DNA of 64,000 nt from Xanthostigma xanthostigma (Eukaryota > Arthropoda > Insecta > Raphidioptera > Raphidiidae), in assembly GCA_963575645.1 (NCBI GenBank), contig OY754470.1, forward strand, positions 24,224,501 to 24,288,500. Direction: 5' to 3'. Positions 11,283 through 23,815 of the stretch are shown piece by piece (position 1 is the stretch's first letter; each line of letters begins with the position of its first letter). A model generated the notes under the pieces. It ran no database searches and had not been told where the DNA came from. It worked only from the letters and a program-made list of their open reading frames with translations. Position numbers and translations under genes: made by a program.

Positions 11283-12188
11283 TTAAGGACGTAGTCTGGT
11301 GTTCGGGTTTTGAAAAAACGAATTTATTTTTTTTACATTTTAAGTAAGTATATTATATTGAGAAAATACTGTAAAAATTTTAGACCGAAATATTAAATAT
11401 TTACAAAGTTATAGCATAGAGTCGAGAGCAGCAACGGTCTTACGGTAAGACTCTTACCTGCTCTTACCTCTCAATTGTTATCACGTTACCCTTATACTCT
11501 CGCAGAGTAGAGCAAACAAATTAGCAGAAAACGATGCCTTTGAAGAAACGGAAGGTTTACTATACACCAGGCATAGCTGATTAGTGTAAATACTCATTTT
11601 TATTTTTTTGCAAGAAATCTGAAATTAAAACTTTAAACGCGTTTTTCTCAAAACTACGTTTTTCTAAGCGGCGCGGGTGATTGAAACAATTGTATACAAC
11701 CGATTGCTTTCAGTTTTTCACAGGGTATTCTACACAACAATAGCTCCGTCCGGTACTAGAATTACTTAATTATAAAAATTATTTCTATTTTTTTTAACCG
11801 ATTTTCAACGAAAAAATCACGATTTTCTCGTTGTTTTTTTTCTAAAACCCGCCATTTTGTTATTTATCAATAAAAATGTTTATTTCTAGTACGGGATAGA
11901 GCCACAAGCCTACGAAACAATAACCAATTTAATTTTTATAATTCAGTTGACTCCAAGTGACGTTATCACCCGCGCTACCCACCTACCTCCATTTAAAGTT
12001 GTCTATTTTAGGTTAAAAAAACAATTATAAAATGGAGTAAAATTAAGCAAAAAAAATTTTTTTTCTTAGTTTACGATGTCAGTAAAAACATGTAACAAAA
12101 TTGAAAACATCGTACATTATTTTGACATTAAAAAAAAATTCTGAAATAACGGTTGAAAACGAGCTTGAACATAGGACTACGTCCTTAA
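11283..12188. repeat. TTAA-flanked element family A, copy 1 (906 bp)
   Basis: Starts TTAAGGACGTAGTC and ends GACTACGTCCTTAA, a perfect 14-nt inverse including TTAA on both sides. The body matches 27954-28842 and 40616-41494 along its length, with shared blocks such as AGCAACGGTCTTACGGTAAG. TTAA duplication is the hallmark of piggyBac-type insertion, but the ends do not look like typical piggyBac termini and no transposase is encoded. A short ORF MPLKKRKVYYTPGIAD at 11533 is broken in the other copies. Confidence 0.85.
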
Positions 12189-13120
12189 AGAACGGTGGGG
12201 TATTAAAGTCCCATTGTACAAAGCCTGAGGTAATACCTTTGTTATGGGACGCCTGGGAATCATACACCTATCATCGGCGTTAATCTAGAAAATCGATCTA
12301 AAAACATAAATAACACTAATACCGCATTCACTACAAAGCTAATATCGTTTTTCGATTCATTGTAATTTATTTTCGAATGGAATAAAATTAATGCAACATA
12401 AATAACCAAAACCAATTTCGGTCGTTCAAGACCAATTTCAATTTTTTAGCCCTATAATTTTTCGTAACCACGCTGTATAAAAAGTATATTCGTTATAATT
12501 GAGGGAACTTCCATACAGATAATTAATTTAACGTGAAACATTTCTGATTACATTTTTCTAATAAAAAAAATTAATACTCTATTCAATAACTATTTATCAG
12601 TTTTCTCACATCAAAATTAATTTAACCGATATTATTGATGCTGGTGAAATTGACCAAAATTCTGTAAGCGTTTATTCGTCGAAGAAAACCGTATAAAAAT
12701 GAAATTTTAAGTAGATTACCTTTTTGTTTTATTTACATTTAAACATATTTAATTCTTGCCTGAAACTATAGTGTTTATATGTATAAGAACCAAAAACGAA
12801 TTTACTTTCTTCAGCACTGAATTCATTTCGTATAATAATAAAGCACCACATTATCGTAATCGTTTGTTTGTTAGTGAATGGTTATTTAAAACACTGTTGT
12901 ACTACGACAGTGACGGTTCCTCCATGAGCACTGCGGACCTGCAGAACAACCAAAATCTTAGTTAATTCATAATTTTAGAATGAATTATACTCGTTTAAGG
13001 AAACACAATTAACGTTAAAGCTTAACAACCACTGGCAGACCACAAAACTCGTGTTTGTTCTGTATGACAGACTTTCTTGCGTTCAGACCTGTGCTGCATT
13101 TCGAAACAGCACATGAAACG
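12189..13120. other. unassigned interval
   Basis: I see no gene and no repeat with readable ends. Several 60-70 codon ORFs have no recognisable content. Confidence 0.5.
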
Positions 13121-13500
13121 TCCCCGGTGTACATCGTGCAACTCCTGACCCACAGGTTATAGCATGTTATTTAGATCGGCTTAGAGCTGCAATTACTGTC
13201 AGCACATTAGTACAAATAAGCATCTAACACTGTCATTTGCTAGAAGTGTTTACTGAATCTATATCATTCAGTCAACGGCTTTGACGGGACGGTATAAATG
13301 ATACACGACACATGGCTTATGGCAGTAGTGACTAATGTTGCAGTGTATATTGTAGTGTGTTGTCAACAGTGTTTGAAATAACAAGTTGATGATGAACACG
13401 GGCATGATTCATAATTTAATTATCTTCCCCCCTCATTCTTAGCTCGTGTTGACCCTGCTGAACACACATTTAAAATGTTCACGCACGCCACTGCTATACG
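13121..13500. repeat. repeat family F, copy 1
   Basis: About 380 bp, strongly similar to 29993-30400: both contain CCCGGTGTACA, GTTATTTAGATCGG, TTAGTACAAATAAGCATCTA, TCATTCAGTCAAC and GGCAGTAGTGAC in the same order. No inverted ends or ORF. Class unknown; it could be a segment of a larger retroelement. Confidence 0.75.
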
Positions 13501-15015
13501 AGGTAGTTCAACAAAAACTGAAACGACTGAAACTAAAAACTTTAGAAACGAACAAGATGAAAGCTATATTTTTCTTTTATTAAATGAAAAGACCAAGTCA
13601 TAAAAACGTAATTACTGATACTATCAACATTAACGCGTCACAGTTGTATAAAAAAATTCTTAACTCAAAGATTTAGCAAGTTATTAGCATTATTCAAATG
13701 AGACTTGCGAATTTCATAATAAAATGGTAACAGATATGCATCAGCTATATTATGACAGTATAATAGCGCGTATTTCTATATAAAGCCAGGAATACTAAAG
13801 TTATATTAAAATATATTAAAATGCGAGAATTAATTTGAAAATGACGCACGGTAAAACAATCTTGCTAAGTTTTTTGTCAGTTCTTTGATGAATTAACAAA
13901 ACGGTATTTTTCAGTGGATCATAAACTCATTGAAACTGTAAAATCATTTTTTTGGTTAAAAGAATAGGGGTATATGGAAAGTTATAGGAATTAAATTAAC
14001 GCCGACCTCAAAACTTCATTATTTTACGCCTTTCAGTGACTTTTTTGGATGAAGTTTTTTGGTCTACAATTTTTTTTTTCTGTAATATTAATTTATACCC
14101 TGTACCCTTCTCTTACGACTAGGTATGTCGATTGTAGCCTAAATTATATATAATTTAAATTTGAATAAAGCAAGTTTGATCAAAATCAGTGTAGCCATTT
14201 TTGAGCGATTTCAGTACAAACAACAGACAGACAAAAAATACTAGAAAATCCCACAAGGACACAAAAATGCAATTTCCGTCGCCATTTTACATAACAGTAT
14301 GGACGATTATAAGCACTGTAAATCTACTTTGATAAACCACTAAAAAAATTCCTAGAAGTTAGATTCAAGTAAGAAAATGTTGGAAAAAATCTCTACAAGT
14401 GTAATATTTCCGCTTCATAAAACACGGTACATATTTGGTTCATTTTTAAAAATTCAAATTTTCCAACGCACCGTAGCGATGGAAACGTTTTGCTTGTTGA
14501 AGAGTCATCAAACATATAAAATCGGTGGAGCATAAAATCAGGAATACATAATATACAATGTCCTTATGGATTGTTCGCCGCCCAATGAGACTGTTAGGAA
14601 ACAGGAACATGTAAAACGTATCAAATAAAACTTGTACCAGCTATAGATAGCTACCCTTACAATGTACCACCTATAGTCAGAACTTGGAACGAAACACTGA
14701 CTGCTCTTCTGTAAACTGTACTGGGAAATTCTGCAGGTTGTGTTCTTTACATTATTATATGTCTGTAACAATAAGTATGTGAAATCTTCGAAATAAATGT
14801 TTTTTCTTAAATTACTTGCGGCAACTATACAGGCTTGAAAAGCAGTATAGTTTTTTTATGAGGGTGGTACAAAATAGTAATTTTTGTGTATATCAAGATG
14901 TATTATTTTATGCACGAGTTGTGACGTTGCTAAAATGAGCAATTAGCGAGTTTTAACAGTAACACGAGTCATAAAAGCATTAAAATCGAGACACATGGTA
15001 TATCTTTCCCACGTA
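13501..15015. other. unassigned interval
   Basis: 14160-14260 resembles a common insect repeat tail (GATCAAAATCAGTGTAGCC, then ACAGACAGACA). Otherwise I see nothing. Confidence 0.4.
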
Positions 15016-15519
15016 TCTAAATATGTAAAAAAACCGTGACTGACTGACTAACTGATTGATTGACTGACTATTGACTGACTGATCTATCAACCACTGGACG
15101 GATCGGGCTGAAATTTGGCACACAAATAGTAATTCTGACGTAGGCATCCGCTAAGAACGGATTTTTGAAAATTTAACCTCTAAAAGGGTGTAACGGGGGT
15201 TCAAAATTTGCATGGAGAAACCATATAAGACAGATGTATCAGTTCGAAAATGCGCAGGATTACTCCGGTCAATAAATAATTAAACACATGTTTCATGCTT
15301 TTTTCAAAAACAACCCCTTCAGAGGGTGAAAAGAGGTAAATACTCTTAAAATCAACATGGGTGTCATTTTCAAAGTTTGTCAGAGCGCTGATCACGTGAA
15401 TGTCATCAAATGTGAAATTTATTAGGGGCTCTATACCGAGAAAGGAGTAACTATGCTAAATAATGGGTATGCATCCGTGTTTCGTCTAAATCGCGTGTGA
15501 AGCCGCGGGTAAGGGCTAA
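15016..15519 (+). mobile_element. non-autonomous Helitron, uninterrupted copy
   Basis: Begins A|TCTAAATATG with the GACTGACTGAC region just inside, and ends GCCGCGGGTAAGGGCTAA|T, fitting TC...CTRR. It is the intact relative of 1695-2819 and defines where the insertion lies in that copy. It abuts a second Helitron at 15520 with no gap. No ORF of its own. Confidence 0.8.
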
Positions 15520-15833
15520 TCTAATATATAAAAATAAACGTTTGTTTGTATGTCTGTTCCTATATCATTCTTCTGATTGCAATGAAACTTCGGTGAGTAG
15601 GTTCGAGCCCACGAAGGTTCCTGGATAACAAAAAAAACAAACTGTGAAAGCAGTACGATTTAAAGTGGAATTCTTATACGATAGAACCGGTGTCTTCACT
15701 GCTGTTGTCGCTGTCAAGCAGGGCGTAGCCCAGTGAGGCAAGACTGTAATACGGTGGAGCTGCTGTTGTCGCTGTCGAGCGGGGTGCAGCCAAACTGTTG
15801 TCGCTGCCGTGTTTCATCTCAATCGCGTGCTAG
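15520..15833 (+). mobile_element. second non-autonomous Helitron, directly joined to the first
   Basis: Begins TCTAATATATAAAAATAAAC immediately after the CTAA of the previous element and ends CTCAATCGCGTGCTAG|T. The interior has two related units containing GCTGTTGTCGCTGTC (near 15700 and 15760). Short and non-coding. Confidence 0.75.
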
Positions 15834-16196
15834 TCTTTTATAAAACAACTGATTTTCACATCATAATAATATATTTGTAATATTTTTGGATAGTTCAGTT
15901 CAGCCAAATTGGAATATGACGATTGTAGGTATACGAGTACTATGCTGTTTCTTCTCATTTCCCATTTAAATGGCAACTGACAGACATTACTATTGGATTG
16001 GTAAAATTGAATTACTTTTATTTTGCTTTACGCACTGGTACAAAAAAGGATAATTTTACAAGTTCTGTACATGAAAAGCATCTATTTTAAAGAGGATCGT
16101 GCATAAAAATCTTTAATTCCTAGGTTGTTATGAGCCTATTCATTGTGAAACACAAAGTGTCTTCATACTGCATACAAATCTTACACAAAGCTATTA

Positions 16197-17390
16197 TTCA
16201 AAGCAATGGCACGTCAATCCGGTGTCGGAAAGGCAACCGGATGGCGAGTGGTAATCTGGGCCTATGAGTGGAGCAGAACCCCCTAGTAGCGGCCAAAGTG
16301 ACCCCAAATGGACGGGGGCGGCGATATGGGGGTGGGGCAAAATCGAAAAAAGTTTGAAAAGGCAACCGGATAAAAATGCGGTTGCATTGAAGGAAATACC
16401 CTAATTATATAATAAATTTTTTTTGCCATCCGAAACACGCGGGCCGTTTTTGCACTAGCGAATAAAAAAAAAATTTTAAAAAAACTGAAAAGGCAACCGC
16501 TTCAAAATTAGTGAGCATACTTATTGCCACCACCAAAAGTTGGAAAAAAATTGCCATCCGATCCTGATGGGCAGTTTCGGGAAACAACCCCTCAAAGTCG
16601 CCGAAAAACCCTTTTTTTCGATTTTTTCAACAATAAGTAAAAAAAATACACTAAAAATTGTTCAAATCGGATGGCATTCGAAATTTATACTGTCCTAAGT
16701 ACAAATAATAGTGTGTATCAATGCCATCCGATTTCGATTAAATTTAGCCACCCCCCAAACTCATAAAAATAACAATTTTATGCAGCGTATGGCATTATTT
16801 TTATTGTTATTGAGTTTTGGAGGTTGGCTAAATAGGGGTAAATTTAATAAAAATCGGATGGCATTGATACACACTATTATTTGTACTTAGGACAGTATAA
16901 ATTTCGAATGCCATCCGATTTGAACATTTTTTAGTGTGTTTTTTTTACTTATTGTTGAAAAAATCGAAAAAAAAGGTTTTTCGGCGACTTTGAGGGGTTG
17001 TTTCTCCGAAACTGCCCATCAGGATCGGATGGCAATTTTTTTCCAACGTTTGGTGGTGTCAATAAGTATGCTCACTAATTTTGAAGCGGTTGCCTTTTCA
17101 GTTTTTTTAAAAATTTTTTTTTATTCGCTAGTGCAAAAACGGCCCGCGTGTTTCGGATGGCAAAAAAAATTTATTATATAATTAGGGTATTTCCTTCAAT
17201 GCAACCGCATTTTTATCCGGTTGCCTTTTCAAACTTTTTTCGATTTTGCCCCACCCCCATATCGCCGCCCCCGTCCATTTGGGGTCACTTTGGCCGCTAC
17301 CAGGGGGTTCTGCACCACTCATAGGCCCAGATTACCACTCGCCATCCGGTTGCCTCTCCAACACCGGATTGACGTGCCATTGCTTTGAAT
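16197..17390. repeat. 1.2-kb foldback element
   Basis: Two arms of about 588 bp, near-perfect inverse copies, around a 20-base centre at about 16784-16802. Ends ATTCAAAGCAATGGCACG / CGTGCCATTGCTTTGAAT with T and A just outside (possible TA target). Repeated GGCAACCGGAT and GCCATCCG motifs lie in both arms. The ORFs in the two arms are mirror images and differ by a few residues. No transposase similarity recognised. Confidence 0.88.
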
Positions 17391-17602
17391 ATATAGCAAC
17401 CTTAAACAAAAGGTCATTCGTTGTCACATATCGTTTATATAATACAGCAACTCTAATAAATTATTGCACTTCAACGAATCGTTCAATTTTAGATTTGTTA
17501 CGTATGCGTATTTTCGTTCTGCAATGTGCATAAAAAAATTTTACGAAAGCGGTGTCAATGCTGTTTTTATGAAATTTGATTCACGCAACTGATCACAGAC
17601 TC

Positions 17603-17884
17603 AAATCTTCTTGTTTTCCGGGGTTGTATGCCGTGGTCCATTGATATTTCTACCTGACGTTTCGTCTACAACTGCGGTAGACATTATCAAAGGCGATGTG
17701 GTAGCGAGCCAAGTGTCCTTCTGGGCTGCTCACAGGTAAGTGTGTCGACAAGTGTGGTACATCCGTCTTTTATGGTCAGCGTGATCGTGTTCTCTACTGA
17801 TAATGTCTACCACAGTTGTAGACAAAACGTCAGGTAAAAATTCCAATAGACCTCAGCATACAAGCCCGGAAACCAAGAAGATTT
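17603..17884. repeat. inverted pair carrying GAAACGTCAGG hairpin modules
   Basis: Arms 17603-17689 and 17798-17884 are inverse copies. Each contains TGATAATGTCTACC, a CGCAGTT/CACAGTT loop, GTAGAC and (G/A)AAACGTCAGG, i.e. a hairpin followed by GAAAC. The outer parts share TTCCGGG and AAATCTTCTTG. The layout resembles the CUGAUGA-stem-GAAAC core of hammerhead ribozymes found in Penelope-like elements, but the first box is TGATAA, so activity is doubtful. Family known to me only as a widespread insect repeat. Confidence 0.6.
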
Positions 17885-18874
17885 GGATTAACACCGACCG
17901 TGAAAGCCTACTCACTTGGATGATCACAGACTGCTCAAAATATACTCGCTTATTAATTTCGCAGCGAAATCCTTGACTTCTAATCACAAAATACCATTTT
18001 CACATCCCTATGTAGAAGCGTTCCCGAAAAACATTATTTATTCTCTTGCATCAAGATCTAAACGCCACTAAAAACGTTGTTTTATTTTCTGGAAGCGCAC
18101 ATTTAAAGTGCAGCATCCCACGCGATCTGGAACAATAATTTACGACTGTCTTGTTATACATGGAGTGATTCTAAAATATGACTGATGCTACTCGCACTAT
18201 CACTATTTTCAATCACCGTTAGGCCTAATCTACACTGAAGATACGTCCAGGCTCCTATTTAGACGCTGATAACCTTAGATGTTGAGCGTCTATAATCCAC
18301 AATCTAATCTCATGCTACTATTGAAGTCCGGTCAAATATTCTTCAATTAGGTTAAACGGAAGCATTCTGATCTCGTCTCGCTTTAAATTAAATCAAAAAG
18401 AATCGAATTGTCTCTGAAAAGGATAAAATTCATTTGTTTTACAACTAACTTACCTAACCTACAAATTATTCCGCCGATTTCCACTTGAAGGTAAGTTAGG
18501 GAAGGTGTAACAAAGGGGAAAATAATCTTAACCATTTCAGAGACTTTCTAACTTTTGTTTTGGAGCTGGTTCAATTTTAATTTTTAAATTAATATTACAG
18601 TTTACAATTTTCAAAACATTAACGAACATTCTGTATAACAAAATCTGATTTGCGAGTGTAATATTACTCAGTTTGTTACAAATTATGCGAAAGTGTATAC
18701 ATGAGAGACATTGATTCACTCCATTGCTTCAAACACGGGTTAAGGAATGTGAACTATCAATTAATTAAATTCGTCACTTGTCAAGTAAACAGAACTAACT
18801 GACATTTTAAATTATTTACCTAAAGTTTCAGAAGTGTAATAAATTTAACAGTTAAACTGAGTTTTATCAACAAA
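17885..18874. other. unassigned interval
   Basis: I see no gene and no repeat with readable ends. A 60-codon minus ORF at 18537 is not supported. Confidence 0.5.
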
Positions 18875-19126
18875 TTAGTAATCTGGTCCGGCTTCGCACG
18901 AATTTGAATAGATTGCCACCATTTTTTCGTCGACTTACGTTGCAAAATTGGTTTCCACGAACTGCGATTTTATTTTAACGCGATAATATACAGCCTATGT
19001 TCATCTTAAAGGTCCGTTCTAAATATGAATAACATTTTGAAATCGGATGAGTAGTTTCGGAGATTACCCTACGCATATACACGAACTCACAAAATTTGCA
19101 TTCTCTCTTTATAAAATTAGTATAGC
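18875..19126 (-). mobile_element. degraded Helitron-like element, uninterrupted
   Basis: Matches the two halves 527-638 and 1283-1419 in order, without the LINE fragment: ...AACGCGATAATATACAGCCT... joins the two. The ends TTAGTAATCTGGTCCGGC and TTTATAAAATTAGTATA are decayed forms of the family termini. Confidence 0.65.
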
Positions 19127-19507
19127 TTTAAGTGATATAGTAACGCGCAACCTGTCTGTTTTCGAAAATTTAATACGATAGTTCCAAATTTTAAATGTGT
19201 AAACATCCTTATTGGAGCGCCCATCTCCCAAAAAGAAAAGAAAATGTCGCCAAAATGACGCTTATAGCGGAGCATTTTTCAGATGCTATATTTTAGTCTC
19301 CTATTCGAATCTGAATATTTGCACAGCTCTTGAAAGTACCGGAGACTCGCTGTTATTTTTTTATTTGTTGCACTCAAAAATTAAAACGGCTGGAGCAATT
19401 TTGGTATAACTCAGTACATGATCTACAAAAAACTAAAATTATATCACCATTTTAAAAATTTGTAACAGACAGAACTATTTATACACAATATGTATTGATA
19501 TGTATAT
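19127..19507. other. unassigned interval
   Basis: Nothing recognised; no gene. Confidence 0.5.
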
Positions 19508-19945
19508 GCTGCACACGAGGCTGAGTTTGCCGCTAGATTCTTTGTTAGATTTCAAGCGTGCTGTGGCGCTGAGTTTCATGATGGCTTTTATGTATTCGCT
19601 TCACACGAAGCATCTTTTGAAGCTGGCGTTGTAGATGGATATGATGCGCGCGCAGTGACAGAATTGTAACAAAAGTGAACGTTTATTGCCTCTAAACAGA
19701 TCACACTATGACGCAATATTTGTTTGCGAGCGTTTTCCCATGTCGCCCACGTGACAAGGCACTATTTTCCGATTGGTTCTTGCACAAAACTAACAGACAA
19801 ACAAACACGAAAAATGTCCCCGGTTCTAATTTTGACATTCATCCTGTGACCACGCACGCGAACCCGCAGTGACGACATTTCCATCTTTGCAGCCAGCGTA
19901 CGTCCCAGCAACGATTCCAGTGCCAAAACCAGCTTTGTGTGCAGC
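19508..19945. repeat. MITE family E, copy 1
   Basis: Inverse ends GCTGCACACGAGGCTG and CAGCTTTGTGTGCAGC. The body matches 54349-54779 throughout (for example AACGTTTATTG, CTATGACGC, ATTTCCATC). 438 bp, relatively GC-rich. Target duplication not clear. Superfamily unknown (a hAT-like type is possible). Confidence 0.8.
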
Positions 19946-20889
19946 GTACTTTACTGTTTTTACTAACCTCTTGCGACCGTTCCAAAGCATCGCATATAGA
20001 GGTAGTAGTTTATTGAAACTGGTGAACTTGTATACAAAACTTTCACCCTCTGTTTTCAAAAAGCATTATTCTTCGAAGTAGTAAACTGTAAATGTACAAA
20101 GCCACTGCACATATAGATTTAGTGTTCAAATTCGATATTAATATTCTACATATATTAAATAACATGTAAAGGACAACGTCAGGTTTATTTGAACTGTGAA
20201 ATTCGTACGATATCAGTATTACACGGTTGAGGGAGTATACGAAATACGACCCAAAACGAGACGGTTAGAAATATCTGTGATTCGAAGTTTAAGCCTTCTG
20301 CATATTAATATTTTATTATCAAAGTAGTGAATTGCATGTTATTATAACTTAGATTAATATCATGAAATCCTATTGTGCGATATATAGTTTATTCATAATT
20401 TAAAATCCATTTAATTTTCTCTATACCCGAGATTTAATCTATTATATTAGGCCAATTGTTAAACTCGACGTTTTCCATGCCTCCTCATGACAGCCTGATT
20501 TCCATTTTAAAATGCCTAATGTCAAAACGAAGTGACCTAAATAAATATAAATTATTTCTTTGGAAGCAGCGGTTTATAATTAATTACCTACAATTTCGCT
20601 AGTACGTAGCAAGATTTACAGTGACAGGAAAGCCCATCCAAGATAACGATCTATACATATTATATAGATTTCAAAACGGCAGAAACTATTTCTCATAGAA
20701 ATTATTTAGGCGTACACACTATACGGGTTCTTAAATATGGAGTCGTAAAATTAGAATCGCGTAGTATTCGCACTAGAAAAGTCAGAAGCTGAAAAAAAGT
20801 CTTCAAGCCAATTCTGTTAGGGACATTTTTCTTTTTAGTAGTTTAACTAACTCACCCGGGTGCTTAAGAATATTGTATTGTATCAAAAC
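19946..20889. other. unassigned interval
   Basis: AT-rich; I see no gene and no repeat with readable ends. Confidence 0.5.
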
Positions 20890-21461
20890 TGTTCTAGTTC
20901 GTGGTGGAAATTATTTATTTACAAAATAAACGTTTAACAAAATAGTTAAACACACAAACTAAAGTACTTCTCAAACTTACGTAACAGTAATAATAACGTT
21001 AACAGAAACAAAATAACGACACTTCCAAATAATAAAAAAGAAACTAAATAACAGAAAAATATAGAGTCACTAATTATGTACACAAAATATTTACAATACA
21101 GGAACACACCAAAGTTTATTAGCACACTTGTCTAATAACTATATACACACGATTATTTACAAAAAGTTATTTATGTTAAACCAGATTTACATAACTACAC
21201 TTAATGATTTATGTCACAACGCACTGGCACTGCATCAACATAAGAACGCCTTACAAACAACTAACTGACTGACTGACCACTCCGCTCGCATTTTATAGCT
21301 TCGTCCCCCGCCTGTCGAATGTTCTAGAAGCATCTCAACCTTTCTTGACATGTATTGGCTTCTCCAGGCAATTCTAAGAAAGTCGGGTTGTCTTGGCTAC
21401 CTGTTTTCCATTGTTGTTGTTGCTGCTAGAAGATTCTACAGAATCCATAGTCGTCCCAACA
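20890..21461 (-). mobile_element. solo LTR, minus orientation (probable)
   Basis: Ends TGTTCTAG...GTCCCAACA, a TGTT/AACA inverse pair as in LTRs. On the minus strand a TATAAAA box (complement at 21287-21299) is followed about 175 bp later by AATAAA (complement at 21115-21120), the order of U3 promoter then R polyadenylation signal. No gag/pol or second LTR lies nearby. I could not find a matching short target duplication, so the ends are provisional. Confidence 0.5.
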
Positions 21462-21745
21462 GGGAGCGCTCAACAGTATATTAATTAAGCCCAGAAAGAA
21501 ACAGAAAGATCTAGTGAGCAGTAAAGTCCGCAGTGATGTCGTCATCTAAGTGGCTTTTTCATACCATATACTCCAAACATTCAAAATCTGAGTACTAAAT
21601 TATAAATTAAATATGCGGTTTATGTTTAACTCTAATAAATTGAAAATACAAATTTTTACTAGACACAGTTAGACCTAATAGTTTCGGCTTATAAAAAAAA
21701 TCCAGCCAATTGGGCGACGGGACCACCCCAACTTCAAAAAAAATT

Positions 21746-21816
21746 GACATTTGACATATTATAATAAAGAAAATCAAATTTCTGTTAACGCGTGCGGTGA
21801 CTCAGGTAACGGCTAG
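21746..21816 (+). mobile_element. Helitron 3' end
   Basis: Ends CTCAGGTAACGGCTAG|T, a Helitron 3' terminus. The preceding GACATTTGACATATTATAATA matches 36371 onward, where a decayed end CCAG|T sits at 36427-36431. The 5' end was not located. Confidence 0.55.
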
Positions 21817-22200
21817 TATTAAATATTATGGTATTGGTTAGTCGTTTGCATGGTTAATAATAATAATATTATGTTATCACTTCATATAAAAATTAACCAA
21901 AGCGTGCTTATCAACTATATATAACTAACAGATCTACAGAACAAACGAACATATTTCATTTTTATTTTCAAAATATTTCCAAAACTATAAAGTTTATACA
22001 AACATTTTTTTAAATAGATAGAATAATAAGCAGTTATGAAAAGTATACCAATATTATATAAACAAAACAACGTTATAACATATATCTCTTCTGCGCATGC
22101 GCCGAATTTTTCCCAAAAACATTAGGGCTATTCATATTTGTCTATCAAAAATTTGATTTCAATACTCCGTTTGACTTCTATCCTGTTCACAGACGCACAG
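21817..22200 (+). repeat. repeat family K, half copy
   Basis: Matches the left arm of the foldback 36431-37229: TTAGTCGTTTGCATGG, AAAATATTTCCA, CTGCGCATGCGCC and CCCAAAAACA occur in order. The inverted right arm is missing. It follows directly on a Helitron 3' end, as in the full copy. Confidence 0.65.
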
Positions 22201-23230
22201 ACTTTTCCGAAAATATGTTTATTGGATTCAAATGATCTCAAAACGAAAAAATCTTAATCTATATAAATTAGTGCTATTCCCCACTTGTGATGTTGGGATG
22301 GTAATATATTTTTCCGAATTTAATGTTTTTGTGTAATATAATCCTTTAATCTATCAGATTTTAGTTTAAAATGTATTTTTCACACTGTTATTGAGTGTTA
22401 TAACATTTGATCCTGCCATGCTAAAGCTGGTTCAAGCACCGTACTGTCTTACATAGGATACTGTATGTTTAATACTTACTGTATTTTAAGTACTGCTGCA
22501 GTATGGTACGTGAACGTAGAAAGAGAAGTCAGATAATAGGGACGTGCGCATCTTCTTGACAGCGCCGCGACGCCTGACACGCCCATTCGCATCCTGTAAC
22601 ACTAGAGATAACAACAACATACCACAGTGATCTCAGCTTTGTTCTTTATACTGAACTGCTACCTAAATTAAGCAATTTTTGATGACTTGTAATTTCCTAA
22701 AAGCATTTGCAAATAGCCATAAAGATATCAGTCTACATATTTAGCTTTTTATTTACGTGCTAAATTCTAATATTGTCATATTATTAATTCAGACTCAAAA
22801 AAATTTCTTTCGATTTATATCATAGCGCACGGAGTACGCCAGCCAAGTTCCTATATTTACACGAAACATTTCGAGGACTTTTCGACCCCCTTCTAGCTCT
22901 GAGACTAGTTACATTACAGAATTGTTTTTTCGTCAAAGGGGTTAAGGTTACAATAAAAAATCAGAATTCCAAATTTCGTACATCTATAGGTAGAATAGCT
23001 CTCAAAATACGAATGTACAAACATCACGATTTTGCGCATTCACTAACTGACATAGATCATCATAATTCACAAGCATTTAGCAAGTGCTGAGAGCATCGAC
23101 CCGAATGCATCAACTGGTCGTCCGAAGGCCACTAATGTCTAGCTGGTGTGATACAATGAAATATGGTTTATAGCTATAATATTATGTATGTCGATAATAT
23201 TTAATTCAAGTAGAATAAGCAAGAATACAA
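22201..23230. other. unassigned interval
   Basis: Near 22257 there is a Helitron-like start (A|TCTATATAAATTAG) without a matching end. Otherwise I see nothing. Confidence 0.4.
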
Positions 23231-23815
23231 TTTTTGACGTGATAACGTCTTATAAATTGATGAATCACCAATCTTATAAATTGATGAAACACCGGCTGCA
23301 TGTTCGAAAAAGTGTAACGTTCCTAACGTTCCGCCTGACCCTGTGCGTGCTTTTCTCGAAAACGGCCCTAACGATTTGGATGAAATTTACTGAAAAGGGA
23401 TTTTGGGGGGCAAAAAATCGTTTTAGCTAGGTCTCATCTCTCGAAAAAATCGTTTTCATACAAATTTTATCATTATAAAAATCAATTTTTTGACGTATGA
23501 AAATACTTAAATATTGTAAGTAGGTTTTGGAATTTTATATAAACAGTGAAACAATTGTTTTCAAAATATTATGACAATTAATCTTTGAGATTTAAAATAA
23601 ATACAAAAGAAAGAAAGTTAAAAAAAACAATTATTATTATATGTGGTGAGTATTTTAATACATAAAATTAACCTAAATTTGAAGCGAAAGATGGAATATC
23701 ATAGATTCGAATTATTATAATTATTATATGTAGAATTTAGGTTATGTATTACGGAATACGTTATCACGTAAAACTATCGTCCGTAAACCGACTTTACAGA
23801 CAACCAATTTTTAAA
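23231..23815 (-). repeat. repeat family B, copy 3
   Basis: Minus-strand copy: starts TTTTTGACGTGATAACGTC and ends ACAGACAACCAATTTTT. The outer 60-110 bp match copies 1 and 2; the centre differs (TGACCCTGTGCGTGC, then sequence ending in AAAATCG). Suggests the family diversified internally with conserved ends. Confidence 0.75.

Noticed and set aside
11533-11583. Short ORF with a KKRKV nuclear-localisation-like motif in the TTAA element.
   Set aside because: Copy 2 has an early stop and copy 3 changes the motif and loses the stop, so the peptide is not conserved.
16405-17181. Two ORFs with nearly the same protein sequence on opposite strands (16405-16587 minus, 16936-17181 plus).
   Set aside because: They are mirror images produced by the arms of the foldback element; no domain, no start context, no independent evidence of coding.
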